From positions 2,294,001 through 2,358,000 of the forward strand of contig NZ_CP010797.1 of assembly GCF_000954115.1 (NCBI RefSeq): 64,000 nucleotides of DNA, in the 5' to 3' direction. This stretch comes from Rhodococcus sp. B7740. Lineage in GTDB: Bacteria; Actinomycetota; Actinomycetes; Mycobacteriales; Mycobacteriaceae. This document shows positions 17,461 to 27,265 of this stretch, in pieces. A program made the position numbers and the translations under genes. A model generated the notes under the pieces. That model saw only the letters and a program-made list of their open reading frames with translations. It was not told the DNA's origin and ran no database searches. Positions within the stretch are counted from its first letter, which is position 1. Each line of letters starts with the position of its first letter.

Positions 17461-18482
17461 CGCGGAGCTTCTTGCGTGGGTGGGGCGGGCGGCAACAAGT
17501 CGTCGACCGGGCCGCCGACGATTTGTTCGAGGTCGGCGTTGAGATCTGTGTTGAGGTAGTCGCCGGGTGACGCGTCCGACAGTAACTCCGCAGTACGTCC
17601 GAGGCGCTGGTCGAGGCCCTCGACGTCGTCACGGAAGGCGGTCAGCTGGTCTGCGATCGGGCCGAGGTGCGATGTGATGTCGACCAGCTCACCTTCCGAG
17701 GTATCGAGGACCGCTCGAGTCGATGCGCTGAGCCTTTCGATTCTCGGTACCAGCTCGGCAAGCGATCCGCGCTGGTCCGACACCAGCGTCAGACCGTCGT
17801 CGATCGACGCCAGACGTTGCTGTAGGTCGGTGTTCTGCTGCGTCGTGGTCGCGGCGAACTCTCCCAGCTTGTCGATGGCGCGGCCGATCGAGTCGTGATG
17901 GGCCGCAGTGACCGACAGTGCCGAGTTCAGTCGCACGAGAAGGCCTCGGGTGAGCTCGCCCCGGCCGTTGAGGGCAGCGTCCGTTTCGTGCAGAATCGTG
18001 CCCAATTGTCCGAGTCCGGCTCCGCCGACGAGCGACCCGATCGAGAGCAACAATTTCTCGACATCGGGTCCGCGGCTGGTGTGGTCGGTATCGAGCGTGT
18101 CGCCCTCGACCAGCGTCTCGGCAGAAGAGTCGGTTCCGGGGGTGATCTCGATGAACGCATCGGAAATCGGTGTGGACAACTCGATTCGCGCGGTGGTCCC
18201 TGTCTTGAGTTCGACGTCGGTGCGCAGTTGCGTGCGTGCGCTGGCAACCGCGTTGTCCACTTCCAATTCGCTGACGTATCCGATCACGGCCTGACCGATC
18301 CGAACCTCGCCGCCGACAGGGAGCAGCGACACGTCGGTGAATCGCATTGTGACCGAGTAAGTCTGCGCATCGTCGTGCGCGATCGGCGACAGGGACTGCA
18401 AACTGATCCCGCATGCGGTGGTGAGGCATATCGACGACACCGATGCCGCTGCGGCTGCGAGTTTTCGGAGATCGGCACTCAT
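17457..18482 (-). CDS. mceE: Mce-family lipoprotein MceE
   Basis: A 341-residue MCE protein starting at ATG 18482, which overlaps the mceD stop. The N-terminus has a lipobox (CLTTAC, Cys24), as expected for the E subunit (LprK-like) of mce operons. The MCE domain follows at about residues 40-120 (GGEVRIGQAVIGYV), then a long coiled helical region. The frame is open upstream to 18566, but that segment lies in mceD and lacks the signal. Confidence 0.92.
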   Translation of the reverse strand: MSADLRKLAAAAASVSSICLTTACGISLQSLSPIAHDDAQTYSVTMRFTDVSLLPVGGEVRIGQAVIGYVSELEVDNAVASARTQLRTDVELKTGTTARIELSTPISDAFIEITPGTDSSAETLVEGDTLDTDHTSRGPDVEKLLLSIGSLVGGAGLGQLGTILHETDAALNGRGELTRGLLVRLNSALSVTAAHHDSIGRAIDKLGEFAATTTQQNTDLQQRLASIDDGLTLVSDQRGSLAELVPRIERLSASTRAVLDTSEGELVDITSHLGPIADQLTAFRDDVEGLDQRLGRTAELLSDASPGDYLNTDLNADLEQIVGGPVDDLLPPAPPTQEAPR

Positions 18483-19552
18483 CCGATGGCCTTTCCCCAG
18501 ATTTCGGCCAGCAGTGGAGATTCGCCGGGAACGGTGATCGGGTTGTAGAGCCCAGGAGCCGAGCACAACGGTAAGGGCGTCCTATTGCACAGATCTCGAG
18601 CCGAAGGATATTGGGACAGCGTGGACGAGAAGTCCAGCCGGACGCGGAGGCGGTTGTCGGGACCGACCGCGTCGGAGACGTTGCCGAGCGCCACCGGCGC
18701 GACCTCGAGGAGTTCGGCGAGTTGTGGTCCGCGAGCGTTCAGGTCGGACGCGAGACCTCGAAGCTGTGCCACCGTGTCGGTCATGTCTGCGCCGTGCTCG
18801 GAGACGATCGAGCCCAACGACGACATGACGTCGTCGAGTCCGGTGAGCGCTGCGGTGACTGTGCCGCGTTGGCGATCGAGTACCGTCGCCGTCGATTCGA
18901 CCGAGCGGGCAAGCGAATCGAGCTGGGTTCGATTGTCGGTGACCGCATCGAGCAGTGTCCGCAACCCGTCCACGATCTCGGCAATGTCGTCCGATCCGTT
19001 TCCCACGACGGTAGTGGCAGAGGACAAGCTGGCGATGGCGCGTGCGACCGCATCGCCGTTGCCGTCCAACGAGTGCGCGAGAGATCCCACCAACAGACCT
19101 GCGGAGGACTGATCGGAGTCCGGCGCAGGTGCAAGAGCCCCGACCAGGTCGTCGACTGCGGTGAGCACTGCGTCCCAGGACATCGGCGAGTGGGTCCTCT
19201 CGATCGGAATCGTTGCATCCGGTTCCAGAAGGTGTCCCTCGGTTGCCGGTTCGAGCTCGATATATCGGTCGCTGATGACAGAAGGACTCACCACCCACGC
19301 GTTCGTGTCGGCAGCTATCTCGGTGTCGGCTGACACGCTCATCGTGACCTCGATGGAGGAGAGTGCCTGATCGACCGAATCGACCGATCCGACAGGGACA
19401 CCGAGCACCGTCACGTGAGTTCCCGGCACGATTCCTTCGGCACTGCCGAACTCTGCGTGCAGGTGCACTGTCGGTTCTGGCCACAGCACTACCGTTCCTG
19501 CGATCAGTGCGGCCACCGTTGCGGCACCGATCACCGGGATCGGCCACCTCAT
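18479..19552 (-). CDS. mceD: Mce-family protein MceD
   Basis: A 357-residue MCE protein from ATG 19552, overlapping the mceC stop by four bases. An N-terminal membrane helix (IGAATVAALIAGTVVLW) is followed by the MCE domain (GTHVTVLGVPVGSV) and a helical rod region. A cysteine pair occurs near the C-terminus (DLCNRTPLPLC). Fourth mce gene of the operon; it should form part of the lipid-conducting assembly in the envelope. Confidence 0.92.
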   Translation of the reverse strand: MRWPIPVIGAATVAALIAGTVVLWPEPTVHLHAEFGSAEGIVPGTHVTVLGVPVGSVDSVDQALSSIEVTMSVSADTEIAADTNAWVVSPSVISDRYIELEPATEGHLLEPDATIPIERTHSPMSWDAVLTAVDDLVGALAPAPDSDQSSAGLLVGSLAHSLDGNGDAVARAIASLSSATTVVGNGSDDIAEIVDGLRTLLDAVTDNRTQLDSLARSVESTATVLDRQRGTVTAALTGLDDVMSSLGSIVSEHGADMTDTVAQLRGLASDLNARGPQLAELLEVAPVALGNVSDAVGPDNRLRVRLDFSSTLSQYPSARDLCNRTPLPLCSAPGLYNPITVPGESPLLAEIWGKAIG

Positions 19553-20538
19553 GCGCATCCCGATCCCAGTCCGAGAAGACACAGCCAGTTGTCCGGGACG
19601 AGACCGGTGGGCGAATTCAGATCGAGGAACTTACCGTTCCCCGTTGCATTGGCAAGGTATCGGGCGGTGGGTCCGAAGTCATCGACCAGGCGAGTCAGCG
19701 AGTCGCGGGAACTCTCCAGGAGAGCGGACACCGACCGGATCCGAGGCAGTAGCGAATCGATGGTCTCGCGGTTGTCCGCCAGATAGCGCGAAAGAACGTC
19801 CGTCAGGGCAGCCAGCTCGTCGATGATCGACGAAATCGCGTCGCGACGGTCTGCGACCGTCGCGGCCACTATGTTCGCGTCACCGACCAGTGCGATGAGC
19901 AGATCGCTCTGGTCGACCAGGGTGGATGTGGTCTGTTGCGCGCTGGCGAGCAGTCGATCGACGTCGGTGGCGTTGCGGTTGACGGTGTCGGCTATGTCGG
20001 TGAGTCCGGTCAGCGCGCCGCCGAGGAGTTCCCGGTCCTGTGGAGCTGCCGCTGCCAGCGTGTCGACCATCGTCCGTAGTCGACCCAGATCGACCTCGGT
20101 GGCGGTCGTTGCCACCGACCGGCCGATGTCATCGATCGTGAATGCCGTGGTGGTGTTGGCCAGCGGAATCGTGTCCCCTGACTGTAATTGTCCCGTTCCG
20201 GAAGGCTCGATGCTCAGAGCCCGCCTCCCGAGCAGAGTCAGAATCTCGACCGTGGCACGGGTATCGACGCCGGCCACTGTCTTCCTGTCGAGCTGGAAAG
20301 CGACATCGACGTGTGTTCCGTCCAATACGAGCTCGGTGACGGTGCCTCGGGGAACTCCTGCCACCAACACCGGGTCCCCCACCTGCATTCCGCCTACGTT
20401 GGCGATTTCGGCGTCGAGAGTGACGGCTCGAAAGTCGTCGACGAGTTTCGGAATCACCAACGCCCCGACCAGAATCAGGAGAGCCAGGCCGATCGCAGCG
20501 GGCCCGACCCATTTGCTACCGGGCTCTTTCCATCTCAT
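19549..20538 (-). CDS. mceC: Mce-family protein MceC
   Basis: A 329-residue MCE protein from ATG 20538, overlapping the mceB stop by four bases; the frame is open to 20628 but only into mceB. It has one membrane helix (AAIGLALLILVGALVI), the MCE domain (GDPVLVAGVPRGTV) and a helical domain. The short C-terminus ends with two cysteines (WLCLLGLGSGCA), a pattern common to several Mce subunits. Confidence 0.92.
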   Translation of the reverse strand: MRWKEPGSKWVGPAAIGLALLILVGALVIPKLVDDFRAVTLDAEIANVGGMQVGDPVLVAGVPRGTVTELVLDGTHVDVAFQLDRKTVAGVDTRATVEILTLLGRRALSIEPSGTGQLQSGDTIPLANTTTAFTIDDIGRSVATTATEVDLGRLRTMVDTLAAAAPQDRELLGGALTGLTDIADTVNRNATDVDRLLASAQQTTSTLVDQSDLLIALVGDANIVAATVADRRDAISSIIDELAALTDVLSRYLADNRETIDSLLPRIRSVSALLESSRDSLTRLVDDFGPTARYLANATGNGKFLDLNSPTGLVPDNWLCLLGLGSGCA

Positions 20539-21539
20539 CGGCACACCTGCGATCTGGTGGACGTGGTCGGGGCCAATTCGACTCCGAATGCGGACAGTGA
20601 AAGGTTGCAGAAATAAAGGTTGAGCCACCCGCCGTAGCTGGTCAACGCGCCCAATTCCGCGAGGACCCCGTCGAGGTGATCGACGAGACCGACCAGGGCA
20701 TCCTGCTTGTCGATGATGGCTCCGGTGGCGCCGTCGAGTGAGCGTGTCGTCTCCGCGAGGTCGGGCGAGAGCCCTTGAACCAGGGCATTGGTCGACGACG
20801 ACAACCCCTCGATCGAGTCCAGTCCTGATGTCAGCAGGTCTCGGTTGCGCTCGAGTCCGTCCATCACGCTGGCGAGGGTGTCGACGATGTGTGTCACTCG
20901 AGGGCTCTGGGCTGCAATGTCACCGAGTACTGCAGCGAGGTCGGTGACGAGTTGGTCGATGATCTGCGACCGTTGTCCGATACTGTCCGCGATCGTGATC
21001 GTGGACAGCAGCAGGGAATCGATGGATGTGTTCTGGCCCTCGAACACGTCGATGATCTCACCTGCGACCCTGTTGACAACGGCGGGGTCCAGGGCGTCGA
21101 ACAGGGGCCGGAACCCTCCGAGCACCGCGGACAGATCGACCGAGGGGATGGTTCGTTCGATCGGGATGAGCGCTTGGGCAGGCAGCGCGGGATCGGTATT
21201 CGTGGTGGGGATCAAGGTCAGGTTTCGGGCACCGAGCAGATCGGCGTAGCGAATCGCAGCAGTGGTGTCGGCCGGTAATCTCTGAGTGTCCGACACCTCG
21301 AATGTGACGAGCGCGTCGTGTTGGTCGGTGACGTCGATGTCGGTGACCTTCCCGGTTCGTACTCCTGCGATTCGGACGTCGCTTCCGGTCACGAGCCCTG
21401 TGACATCGCTGAATCGGGCGTGATAGGTGACGGTACGTCCCGCTACGGGGTCGGTGATCGTATTGGCAACGACCACCGTGCTCAGACCGGCGACCATGAC
21501 GAACACGGCCAGTTTGGTTGCATCGGACCGGATACTCAT
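20535..21539 (-). CDS. mceB: Mce-family protein MceB
   Basis: A 334-residue MCE protein whose ATG at 21539 overlaps the mceA stop. It has an N-terminal membrane segment (LAVFVMVAGLSTVVVA), the MCE domain (GSDVRIAGVRTGKV) and helical repeats, ending with the FCNLS and VCR cysteines. Second of the six substrate-binding subunits by order. Confidence 0.92.
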   Translation of the reverse strand: MSIRSDATKLAVFVMVAGLSTVVVANTITDPVAGRTVTYHARFSDVTGLVTGSDVRIAGVRTGKVTDIDVTDQHDALVTFEVSDTQRLPADTTAAIRYADLLGARNLTLIPTTNTDPALPAQALIPIERTIPSVDLSAVLGGFRPLFDALDPAVVNRVAGEIIDVFEGQNTSIDSLLLSTITIADSIGQRSQIIDQLVTDLAAVLGDIAAQSPRVTHIVDTLASVMDGLERNRDLLTSGLDSIEGLSSSTNALVQGLSPDLAETTRSLDGATGAIIDKQDALVGLVDHLDGVLAELGALTSYGGWLNLYFCNLSLSAFGVELAPTTSTRSQVCR

Positions 21540-22660
21540 CGCACGGTCACCGAGGTTCCTCGCAGGATTGGGCCGGCCAGTAGATCGGCCGCGCCACCGG
21601 GAACGCCGAACAGGGCACCGAGAACCTGGGATTCCTGGTCGCTGCCGACCGGCCCTACTGTGCCGGAGTAAGGAAACGGAGATTGCACGGTGATGCCGGC
21701 ATCGATGGCGAAGTACCCGGATTCGAGAACAGGAGGAAGGCCGATGCTCAACGCTTCGATACCGCCGAAGAATGCGGTGAGCCGAGCGGGCCTGTTGTCG
21801 ACCACTCCGAGCGTCGCGGACGCGTTGTCGACAACGGTGATGATTCGATCTCGATTGTCGTCGAACAGTGCGCCGAGGGTATCGGACGTGATGGCGGCAC
21901 CAGCGAGGAGGCGGATCACCGACTGGCGTTGCTCGCTCAGCGTGCTACCCACGATCGCTGTGTTGCGCACGATGTCCACGGCGTCGAGAGCGAGAGCGGC
22001 GAGGGCAGCATTGGCATTGGCGGCGTCGTCGATGGTGGCACCTAGGCCGGATTCGGTCGGTATGCTGCCGATCAGCTCCGAGACCCCTTCGAGGGTGTCC
22101 CCGATTTGGTGGCCGCGCCCTCGCAAAGTCTGAGCGAGGGTGTCGAGTGTTGCGTTCACTGCACCCGGGTCGACGGCGGAAAGAGTGTCGTCGATCCGGT
22201 CGAGTGCTCCGTAGAGTTGGGCATTTTCCGACGAATCGTCGTGTGGGAGCACTGCTCCTGCGGTCAGATGTTCGGTGGTGTGCCGGTCTGACGGCACGAA
22301 CTCGACGATGACGCTTCCGAACACGGTGCTGGGGACCAACCGAACGCGTACGTCGGCGGGGACGGTGTCCATGAGGGCGGGGTCGAGTGCGAGAGTGACG
22401 GTGGCTGCGGCCGGTTCGGCATCGATGCCCTCGACGGTGCCGATCTGGACGCCGCGATATCGCACCGACGAGCCGGGATCGAGTGCGCCGGCGCTGGCGG
22501 GGACGACGACGGTCACTGCGGCAGTGCTGCCGTAGCCGCTTCCCCCGCGGGCGATGAACCCGCTGTATGCGGCACCGAGAACGATCACCGTCAGCAATCC
22601 GATGACGATGCGGCCGCCTTCGCGTTGGTGCCATGATGGTCGGCGTGGATAGGTGATCAT
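21536..22660 (-). CDS. mceA: Mce-family protein MceA
   Basis: A 374-residue MCE protein. ATG 22660 overlaps the yrbEB stop by four bases, which decides the start over an open frame to 22696. It has a basic cytoplasmic tail, a membrane helix (IVIGLLTVIVLGAAYSGF), the MCE domain (GSSVRYRGVQIGTV) and a long helical region. First mce gene after the two permeases, as in all canonical mce operons. Confidence 0.92.
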   Translation of the reverse strand: MITYPRRPSWHQREGGRIVIGLLTVIVLGAAYSGFIARGGSGYGSTAAVTVVVPASAGALDPGSSVRYRGVQIGTVEGIDAEPAAATVTLALDPALMDTVPADVRVRLVPSTVFGSVIVEFVPSDRHTTEHLTAGAVLPHDDSSENAQLYGALDRIDDTLSAVDPGAVNATLDTLAQTLRGRGHQIGDTLEGVSELIGSIPTESGLGATIDDAANANAALAALALDAVDIVRNTAIVGSTLSEQRQSVIRLLAGAAITSDTLGALFDDNRDRIITVVDNASATLGVVDNRPARLTAFFGGIEALSIGLPPVLESGYFAIDAGITVQSPFPYSGTVGPVGSDQESQVLGALFGVPGGAADLLAGPILRGTSVTVR

Positions 22661-23502
22661 GTCGACAACCCCGGCAACTGTGGACTGATGCCCCATATTC
22701 CGATCGAAAGCACCACGTCGGTGAAGGCGATGAAGACGATCGATGTTCGGAGCGCTCGTCCGGCCGCCCTGCCCACTCCCTCGGGTCCACCTGTTGCGGT
22801 ATAGCCGTAATAGCAGTGCACCGCTGTGACGCCGAGGGCGAATATGACCGTCTTGACGATGGACAGCGCTACATCGCCGGGGGCGATGAACAGCGAGAAG
22901 TAGTAGTCGTACGTACCGCTCGATTGACCGTTGAGGTATTGGACCGCGACGGCGGTAGAGACGAATGCGCCGAACAGTCCGACAAGATAGAGCGGAACGA
23001 TGGCCGCGATTGCGGCGGCCATGCGGGTGGAGACGAGGTAGCGCCTGGACTCGATTCCCATCACTTCGAGCGCGGAGATCTCTTCCGAGATGCGCATGGC
23101 TCCCAGTTGGGCAGTGAAGCCGGTTCCTACCTTGGCCGCCAGGGTGATCGCGGCGACGATGGGGGCGACTTCCCGAGTGTTCGCCACTGCGGACAGCGCG
23201 CCGGAAAGCGGTGCGAGACCGACCAATTCGAGACCTCGATACCCCTCCAGCCCGGTTTGGGTGCCGACGAAGAACGCAATCGCGACGATGACGCCGACAC
23301 TTCCCCCGCCGGCCAATATGCTGCCGCTGCCGAATCCGATCTCGGAGACCAGGCGCAGCACCTCTCTGCCGTATCGGGTGAGTGCCGCCGGTATCGACGC
23401 GACCGAGCGTACGACGAAGACCGAGCCGGCCCCCACTCCCGACAACGAGCGCGAAATCCGATGTGCCCGCGATCGGACGCGCGCCACGGTAGGCAGGTGC
23501 AT
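22657..23502 (-). CDS. yrbEB: YrbE/MlaE-family permease, second copy
   Basis: A 281-residue integral membrane protein with about five hydrophobic segments and the MlaE-type motif LGAMRISEEISALEVMGIES, the loop thought to contact the ATPase. ATG 23502 shares its A with the TGA of yrbEA. Together the two YrbE proteins form the inner-membrane permease of the Mce importer. No ATPase (MceG/Mkl) gene is in the window; in mycobacteria one unlinked ATPase serves several mce systems. Confidence 0.93.
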   Translation of the reverse strand: MHLPTVARVRSRAHRISRSLSGVGAGSVFVVRSVASIPAALTRYGREVLRLVSEIGFGSGSILAGGGSVGVIVAIAFFVGTQTGLEGYRGLELVGLAPLSGALSAVANTREVAPIVAAITLAAKVGTGFTAQLGAMRISEEISALEVMGIESRRYLVSTRMAAAIAAIVPLYLVGLFGAFVSTAVAVQYLNGQSSGTYDYYFSLFIAPGDVALSIVKTVIFALGVTAVHCYYGYTATGGPEGVGRAAGRALRTSIVFIAFTDVVLSIGIWGISPQLPGLST

Positions 23503-24320
23503 CAGTAGGTGCCCCGATCCGGTAGCACCGTCGCAGCGAATTGACTCAGAGCAAGGTTGGCCAAGAAGACGAGCACGAACGACATCACCACCGCCTCGTT
23601 GACGGCATTTCCTACCCCCTGAGCGCCTCTTTCGGTCAGCAGTCCTTTGTAGGAGGCGACCACGGCCGATATCACCGCGAAAGAAGCGGCCTTGAGTGCA
23701 GCGACGGCGAGATCGCTCGACTGCGAGAACGTCACGAGGTTGCGGAGAAAACTCTCGGCATTGCCCTGTTGTACATAGACATGGACCAGCAAGCACGCGC
23801 CGATGCCGACCACCATGACGATGGAGTTCAGAAGCACGGTCACGATTACCGCCGCGATGATACGAGGAACGACCAGCCGTTCGAGCACGTCGATCCCCAG
23901 CACCTCGAGCGCGTCGATCTCCTCTCGAATTGTCCTCGCCCCCAGATCAGCGCATATCGCCGAACCACCTACGCCGGCGATGATCAAGGCGCAGACCAAC
24001 GGTGCGGCCTGCCCGATGATGAGAAACGCGACCACGGCACCGCTGTAGGAGCCAGCGCCGATCCGGCCGGCCAACGAGCCGACCTGCAGAGCAACCGCCA
24101 CCCCCAGCGGAATCATCACAAGAGCAGCAGAGACCGTGGTGACGTTCGCCAGGAACCACATCTGGCGTACACATTCCTGCCAGTGCACTCGCCGACGACG
24201 AACACTCGACCACAACGCGATGGACACGGCGATCGAGAACCGAACCATCTGGGCCGCCTCTGCAGAAATAGACCGGGCCACCGTCTTCTGCCCCACCATC
24301 CACCCCCTGCTGTCGACCAT
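23502..24320 (-). CDS. yrbEA: YrbE/MlaE-family permease, first copy
   Basis: A 272-residue membrane protein with the MlaE motif DLGARTIREEIDALEVLGID and several transmembrane helices. I start it at ATG 24320 because GAAGG precedes it; the frame is open to 24359. It is the promoter-proximal gene of the mce operon and pairs with yrbEB. The operon is divergent from the acyl-CoA reductase gene, leaving about 210 bp for both promoters. Confidence 0.93.
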   Translation of the reverse strand: MVDSRGWMVGQKTVARSISAEAAQMVRFSIAVSIALWSSVRRRRVHWQECVRQMWFLANVTTVSAALVMIPLGVAVALQVGSLAGRIGAGSYSGAVVAFLIIGQAAPLVCALIIAGVGGSAICADLGARTIREEIDALEVLGIDVLERLVVPRIIAAVIVTVLLNSIVMVVGIGACLLVHVYVQQGNAESFLRNLVTFSQSSDLAVAALKAASFAVISAVVASYKGLLTERGAQGVGNAVNEAVVMSFVLVFLANLALSQFAATVLPDRGTY

Positions 24321-24355
24321 GAGACCTTCACCACAAATAAGATACCACTCTGAAC

Positions 24356-24417
24356 GCAACTGTTGCGCTGAACCTGACGGAGGGGCAACAATTGGCCAGT
24401 AGTCGCGAACCTGCGAC
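24356..24417. promoter_or_regulatory. Short inverted repeats in the mce/reductase divergent gap
   Basis: GCAAC-T-GTTGC at 24356-24366 is a perfect small palindrome, with another GCAAC at 24385-24389. GTCGC and GCGAC six bases apart form a second repeat at 24402-24417. They sit between the divergent starts at 24320 and 24533. Binding by the TetR protein encoded at the end of the mce operon is speculation. Confidence 0.3.
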
Positions 24418-24516
24418 GAGAATCGGCGTATTTACAATCGCAGCTGAATGTATCCCGATGGCTGGCTATCTCGGAACCCTCAGCCTCGCGTGAACCTCGG
24501 ACACCGACCCGACCAC

Positions 24517-24885
24517 TGACCAGGAGTGCACTGTGAGCGTCACCTTCTTCATCACCGGCGGAACCGGATTCCTCGGCAGACGAGTCGTCCAGGAGATACT
24601 CGACCGCGACCCATCGGCAACGATCTACGTGTTGGTGCGAGCGGGATCGCTGGATCGCGTTGCGTCCCATCACCGGGTGCTGCCGATCATCGGGGATCTC
24701 ACCGAACCGGGCCTCGGTATCGACGACGGCGTACTGCCGGACCGTCTCGATCACGTCGTGCACCTCGGTGCCGTCTACGACCTCACCGCAGGTGACGATC
24801 AGGCAACGACGAATGTTCAGGGAACACGCGAGGTGGCCCTTCTTGCGCTCCGCACCGGTGCTGTCATGCACCACGTCTCGTCCAT
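24517..24885 (+). repeat. Long inverted repeat, copy 1 (5' part of reductase gene)
   Basis: This 369-bp stretch recurs in reverse orientation at 27671-28039. Comparing the sequences block by block I find two mismatches, at 24871 and 24880, near the inner end. It covers the ribosome binding site and the first 117 or so codons of the gene at 24533. About 2.8 kb lies between the two copies. Confidence 0.93.
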
Positions 24886-26530
24886 CGCAGTCGCGGGCGA
24901 CTTCCGGGGCAGATTCACCGAGCACGACTTCGATCTGGGACAGGACTTTCCCACTGCCTACCACCGCACCAAGTTCGAGGCCGAGAAACTCGTGCGAGGC
25001 ATGGAGGGACTCGAATGGAAGGTCTACCGCCCGGCAGCGGTGATCGGGGACTCGAGAACCGGCGAGATGGACAAAATCGATGGGCCCTACTACCTTTTCG
25101 GCGCACTGAAGTTGCTCTCCGCGCTGCCCTCCGCACTGCCGGTGGCAGTCCCCGCCATCGGCGCGACCAACCTTGTTCCCGTCGACGTGGTCACCAGCGC
25201 CCTGGTTCATCTGATGCTGACCGACACCGGCACGGAACGAGTGTTCCATCTCGTCAGCCCCACGCCCCAGCCCGTTCGCGAGGTGTATCGAGCATTGGCC
25301 TCCGCCGCCGGTGCACCGCGTCCGATCGCGTCGCTGCCCGGATCTCTGGGGAGGGCGGCGTTGCGAAAGCCCCGCCACCGGCAACTGCGACGGATGCGGG
25401 CAGCGGCACTGCAGCGGCTCGACATACCGAGTGTCGTACTCGAACACTTCGCAATTCCTACCGAATTCTCCTCTGCCATAACGACGTTGGCTCTGCGAGA
25501 CAGTGGCATCACATACCCGCCGCTCGCCGACTACGCCACCGCCCTGTGGACGTATTGGTACAACCACCTCGATCCCAACCGCGCCCGCAGACCATCGACC
25601 CGAGGGCCGCTGGCGGACCGCCACATCGTCATCACCGGCGCGTCTTCGGGCATCGGCCGCGCCACCGCGATCAGGGTGGCCGAGATGGGTGCGCAGGCAA
25701 TCCTGTTGGCCAGGAACGAAGAACAGTTGATGGCGACCGTGAACGAGATTCGCAGCAACGGTGGACGTGCATTCGGTTACGTGTGCGACGTGACCGACGC
25801 TACTGCGGTGGACGCTACTGTCACCCGCATACTCGGTGAGCACCATCACGTCGACATGCTCGTCAACAATGCCGGAAGGTCCATTCGTCGTTCACTCGCT
25901 CGGTCGACGGACAGGTTCCACGACTTCGAACGAACCATGGCCGTGAACTACTTCGGTGCTGTCAGAATGACCATGGGTCTGCTACCGCAGATGCGGGCAC
26001 GCAGATTCGGGCACGTGGTCAACATCTCCAGTGCCGCAGTACAGAATCACGTACCGAGATTTGCTGCGTACGTGGCGAGCAAGTCTGCGCTCGACGGATT
26101 CAGCGAGGTAGCAGCCGCCGAGCTGTTGCATGAAGGAATCACGTTCACCACCATCCATCTTCCGCTGGTGGACACACCCATGATTTCTCCGTCCGATGGC
26201 TATCACGCCGGACCGATCACGAGCCCCGAGACCGCGGCCGCAATGGTGACACGCGCCCTGACCAAGCGGCCCCGACGAATCGACGTCCCCCTCGGAACGA
26301 TCGGCGAATGGGGGCACACGTTCACACCCCGCTTGAAACTGTGGATCGCGAGCGCCATGCATCAATCCATGGGCGACTCTCCCGCAGCCAGAGGCACCGT
26401 CCCCGCCGATGTGCCGGGCACCATGCAGATCGGCGTGGACGACGCCCACCCGGTGTCGAATCGACGCGATAAGCACACGCCCAGAGCTCTTCGTCGACTC
26501 GCATCCATGGTTCCAGGTGCGCAGTGGTGA
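24533..26530 (+). CDS. acrA1: Two-domain fatty acyl-CoA reductase/SDR (AcrA1-like)
   Basis: A 665-residue fusion of two Rossmann enzymes. The first half is an NAD-binding-4 (male-sterility-type) domain with GGTGFLGR at the N-terminus and Tyr143/Lys147 in YHRTK. The second is a classical SDR with TGASSGIG (368-375), NNAG, and Tyr513/Lys517 in YVASK. This order is that of mycobacterial AcrA1 (Rv3391) and bacterial fatty acyl-CoA reductases, which reduce acyl-CoA to aldehyde and/or alcohol, for example for wax esters or mycolate-related lipids. GTG 24533 follows CAGGAG. The gene is divergent from mce. Its 5' end is duplicated at 27671-28039. The gene symbol is a homology-based guess. Confidence 0.88.
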   Translation: MSVTFFITGGTGFLGRRVVQEILDRDPSATIYVLVRAGSLDRVASHHRVLPIIGDLTEPGLGIDDGVLPDRLDHVVHLGAVYDLTAGDDQATTNVQGTREVALLALRTGAVMHHVSSIAVAGDFRGRFTEHDFDLGQDFPTAYHRTKFEAEKLVRGMEGLEWKVYRPAAVIGDSRTGEMDKIDGPYYLFGALKLLSALPSALPVAVPAIGATNLVPVDVVTSALVHLMLTDTGTERVFHLVSPTPQPVREVYRALASAAGAPRPIASLPGSLGRAALRKPRHRQLRRMRAAALQRLDIPSVVLEHFAIPTEFSSAITTLALRDSGITYPPLADYATALWTYWYNHLDPNRARRPSTRGPLADRHIVITGASSGIGRATAIRVAEMGAQAILLARNEEQLMATVNEIRSNGGRAFGYVCDVTDATAVDATVTRILGEHHHVDMLVNNAGRSIRRSLARSTDRFHDFERTMAVNYFGAVRMTMGLLPQMRARRFGHVVNISSAAVQNHVPRFAAYVASKSALDGFSEVAAAELLHEGITFTTIHLPLVDTPMISPSDGYHAGPITSPETAAAMVTRALTKRPRRIDVPLGTIGEWGHTFTPRLKLWIASAMHQSMGDSPAARGTVPADVPGTMQIGVDDAHPVSNRRDKHTPRALRRLASMVPGAQW

Positions 26531-27265
26531 CAAGCTCCACTCGCCGTCACCACCGGGCACAAAAAGCACCGTAGCGATGGGGTCGTTCCAGCCCTCCGGT
26601 CACGGACTCGCCCGACATGGCCACCCGAGCACCGAGCGAAGGATCGAGCGCAGCCGACCGACAACTAATCGCGGCGTGGACCACACCGATCATCGACTCG
26701 TGCACCCCTTACGTCAGTGTCTCGGCACACTCCCCGGCCGTCCGTCGGAGAGCGAAGGAGCTGTGGGTTTCGAACGAGCAAATCGCTCGAAGCTCACGCT
26801 GCAGCGTCCGGGTCGTCGATGATCGCACTCGGTACTTTCCAACTCGCACAACATTTCACACCGGCCACCTCCGCGCAGTGCAGCATCTGGCAGAAACACC
26901 GGCTTCGCCAACGTCCTCGGCGTGGGCCTACCGGCCCTCGTCGAGGGCAACGCCTCATTCGACCCGACGACCCACTCGTCCGGAATTGAACCGTCATACC
27001 CGCGGCACACCACGCGGCGCTGTTCTCCGCACGCGACCGCCACAACACCGGATCCGACCTCGACCGCACTGTGGACTTCGCAGACCTTCGACCGGGCCAC
27101 ACTCCCCCAAAGGGAGCTCGATCAATCCTCTGCAGCGCTACACCGCGAACGCAGCCTTCGTCTGGCGTGTTTCTCGGGGTAGACCAGCTGTCGGCAGCAC
27201 GGGGCTGTGACGGCAGACAGTACGCACTCTCTCGTCCTGTACGAACGGAGTGACGCCCGAACTAG
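26531..27265. other. Gene-poor stretch, no convincing CDS
   Basis: About 735 bp between the reductase gene and a small membrane ORF. Several open frames exist, the longest on the plus strand at 26617-27210, but their translations are rich in Arg, Pro, Ser and Thr and lack recognisable domains or good ribosome binding sites. The composition suggests decayed coding DNA; I could not identify the source genes. Confidence 0.6.

Noticed and set aside
22657..23796. 379-residue version of the second YrbE permease
   Set aside because: The extra N-terminal 98 residues overlap yrbEA and lack hydrophobic or conserved character; ATG 23502, sharing a base with the yrbEA stop, is the better start.
24116..25849. 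577-codon minus-strand frame
   Set aside because: It is antisense to the reductase gene and yrbEA's upstream region and has no recognisable domain; the sense frames have clear motifs.
26617..27210. 197-codon plus-strand frame as a gene
   Set aside because: No ribosome binding site, no domain, and a composition like out-of-frame GC-rich DNA.
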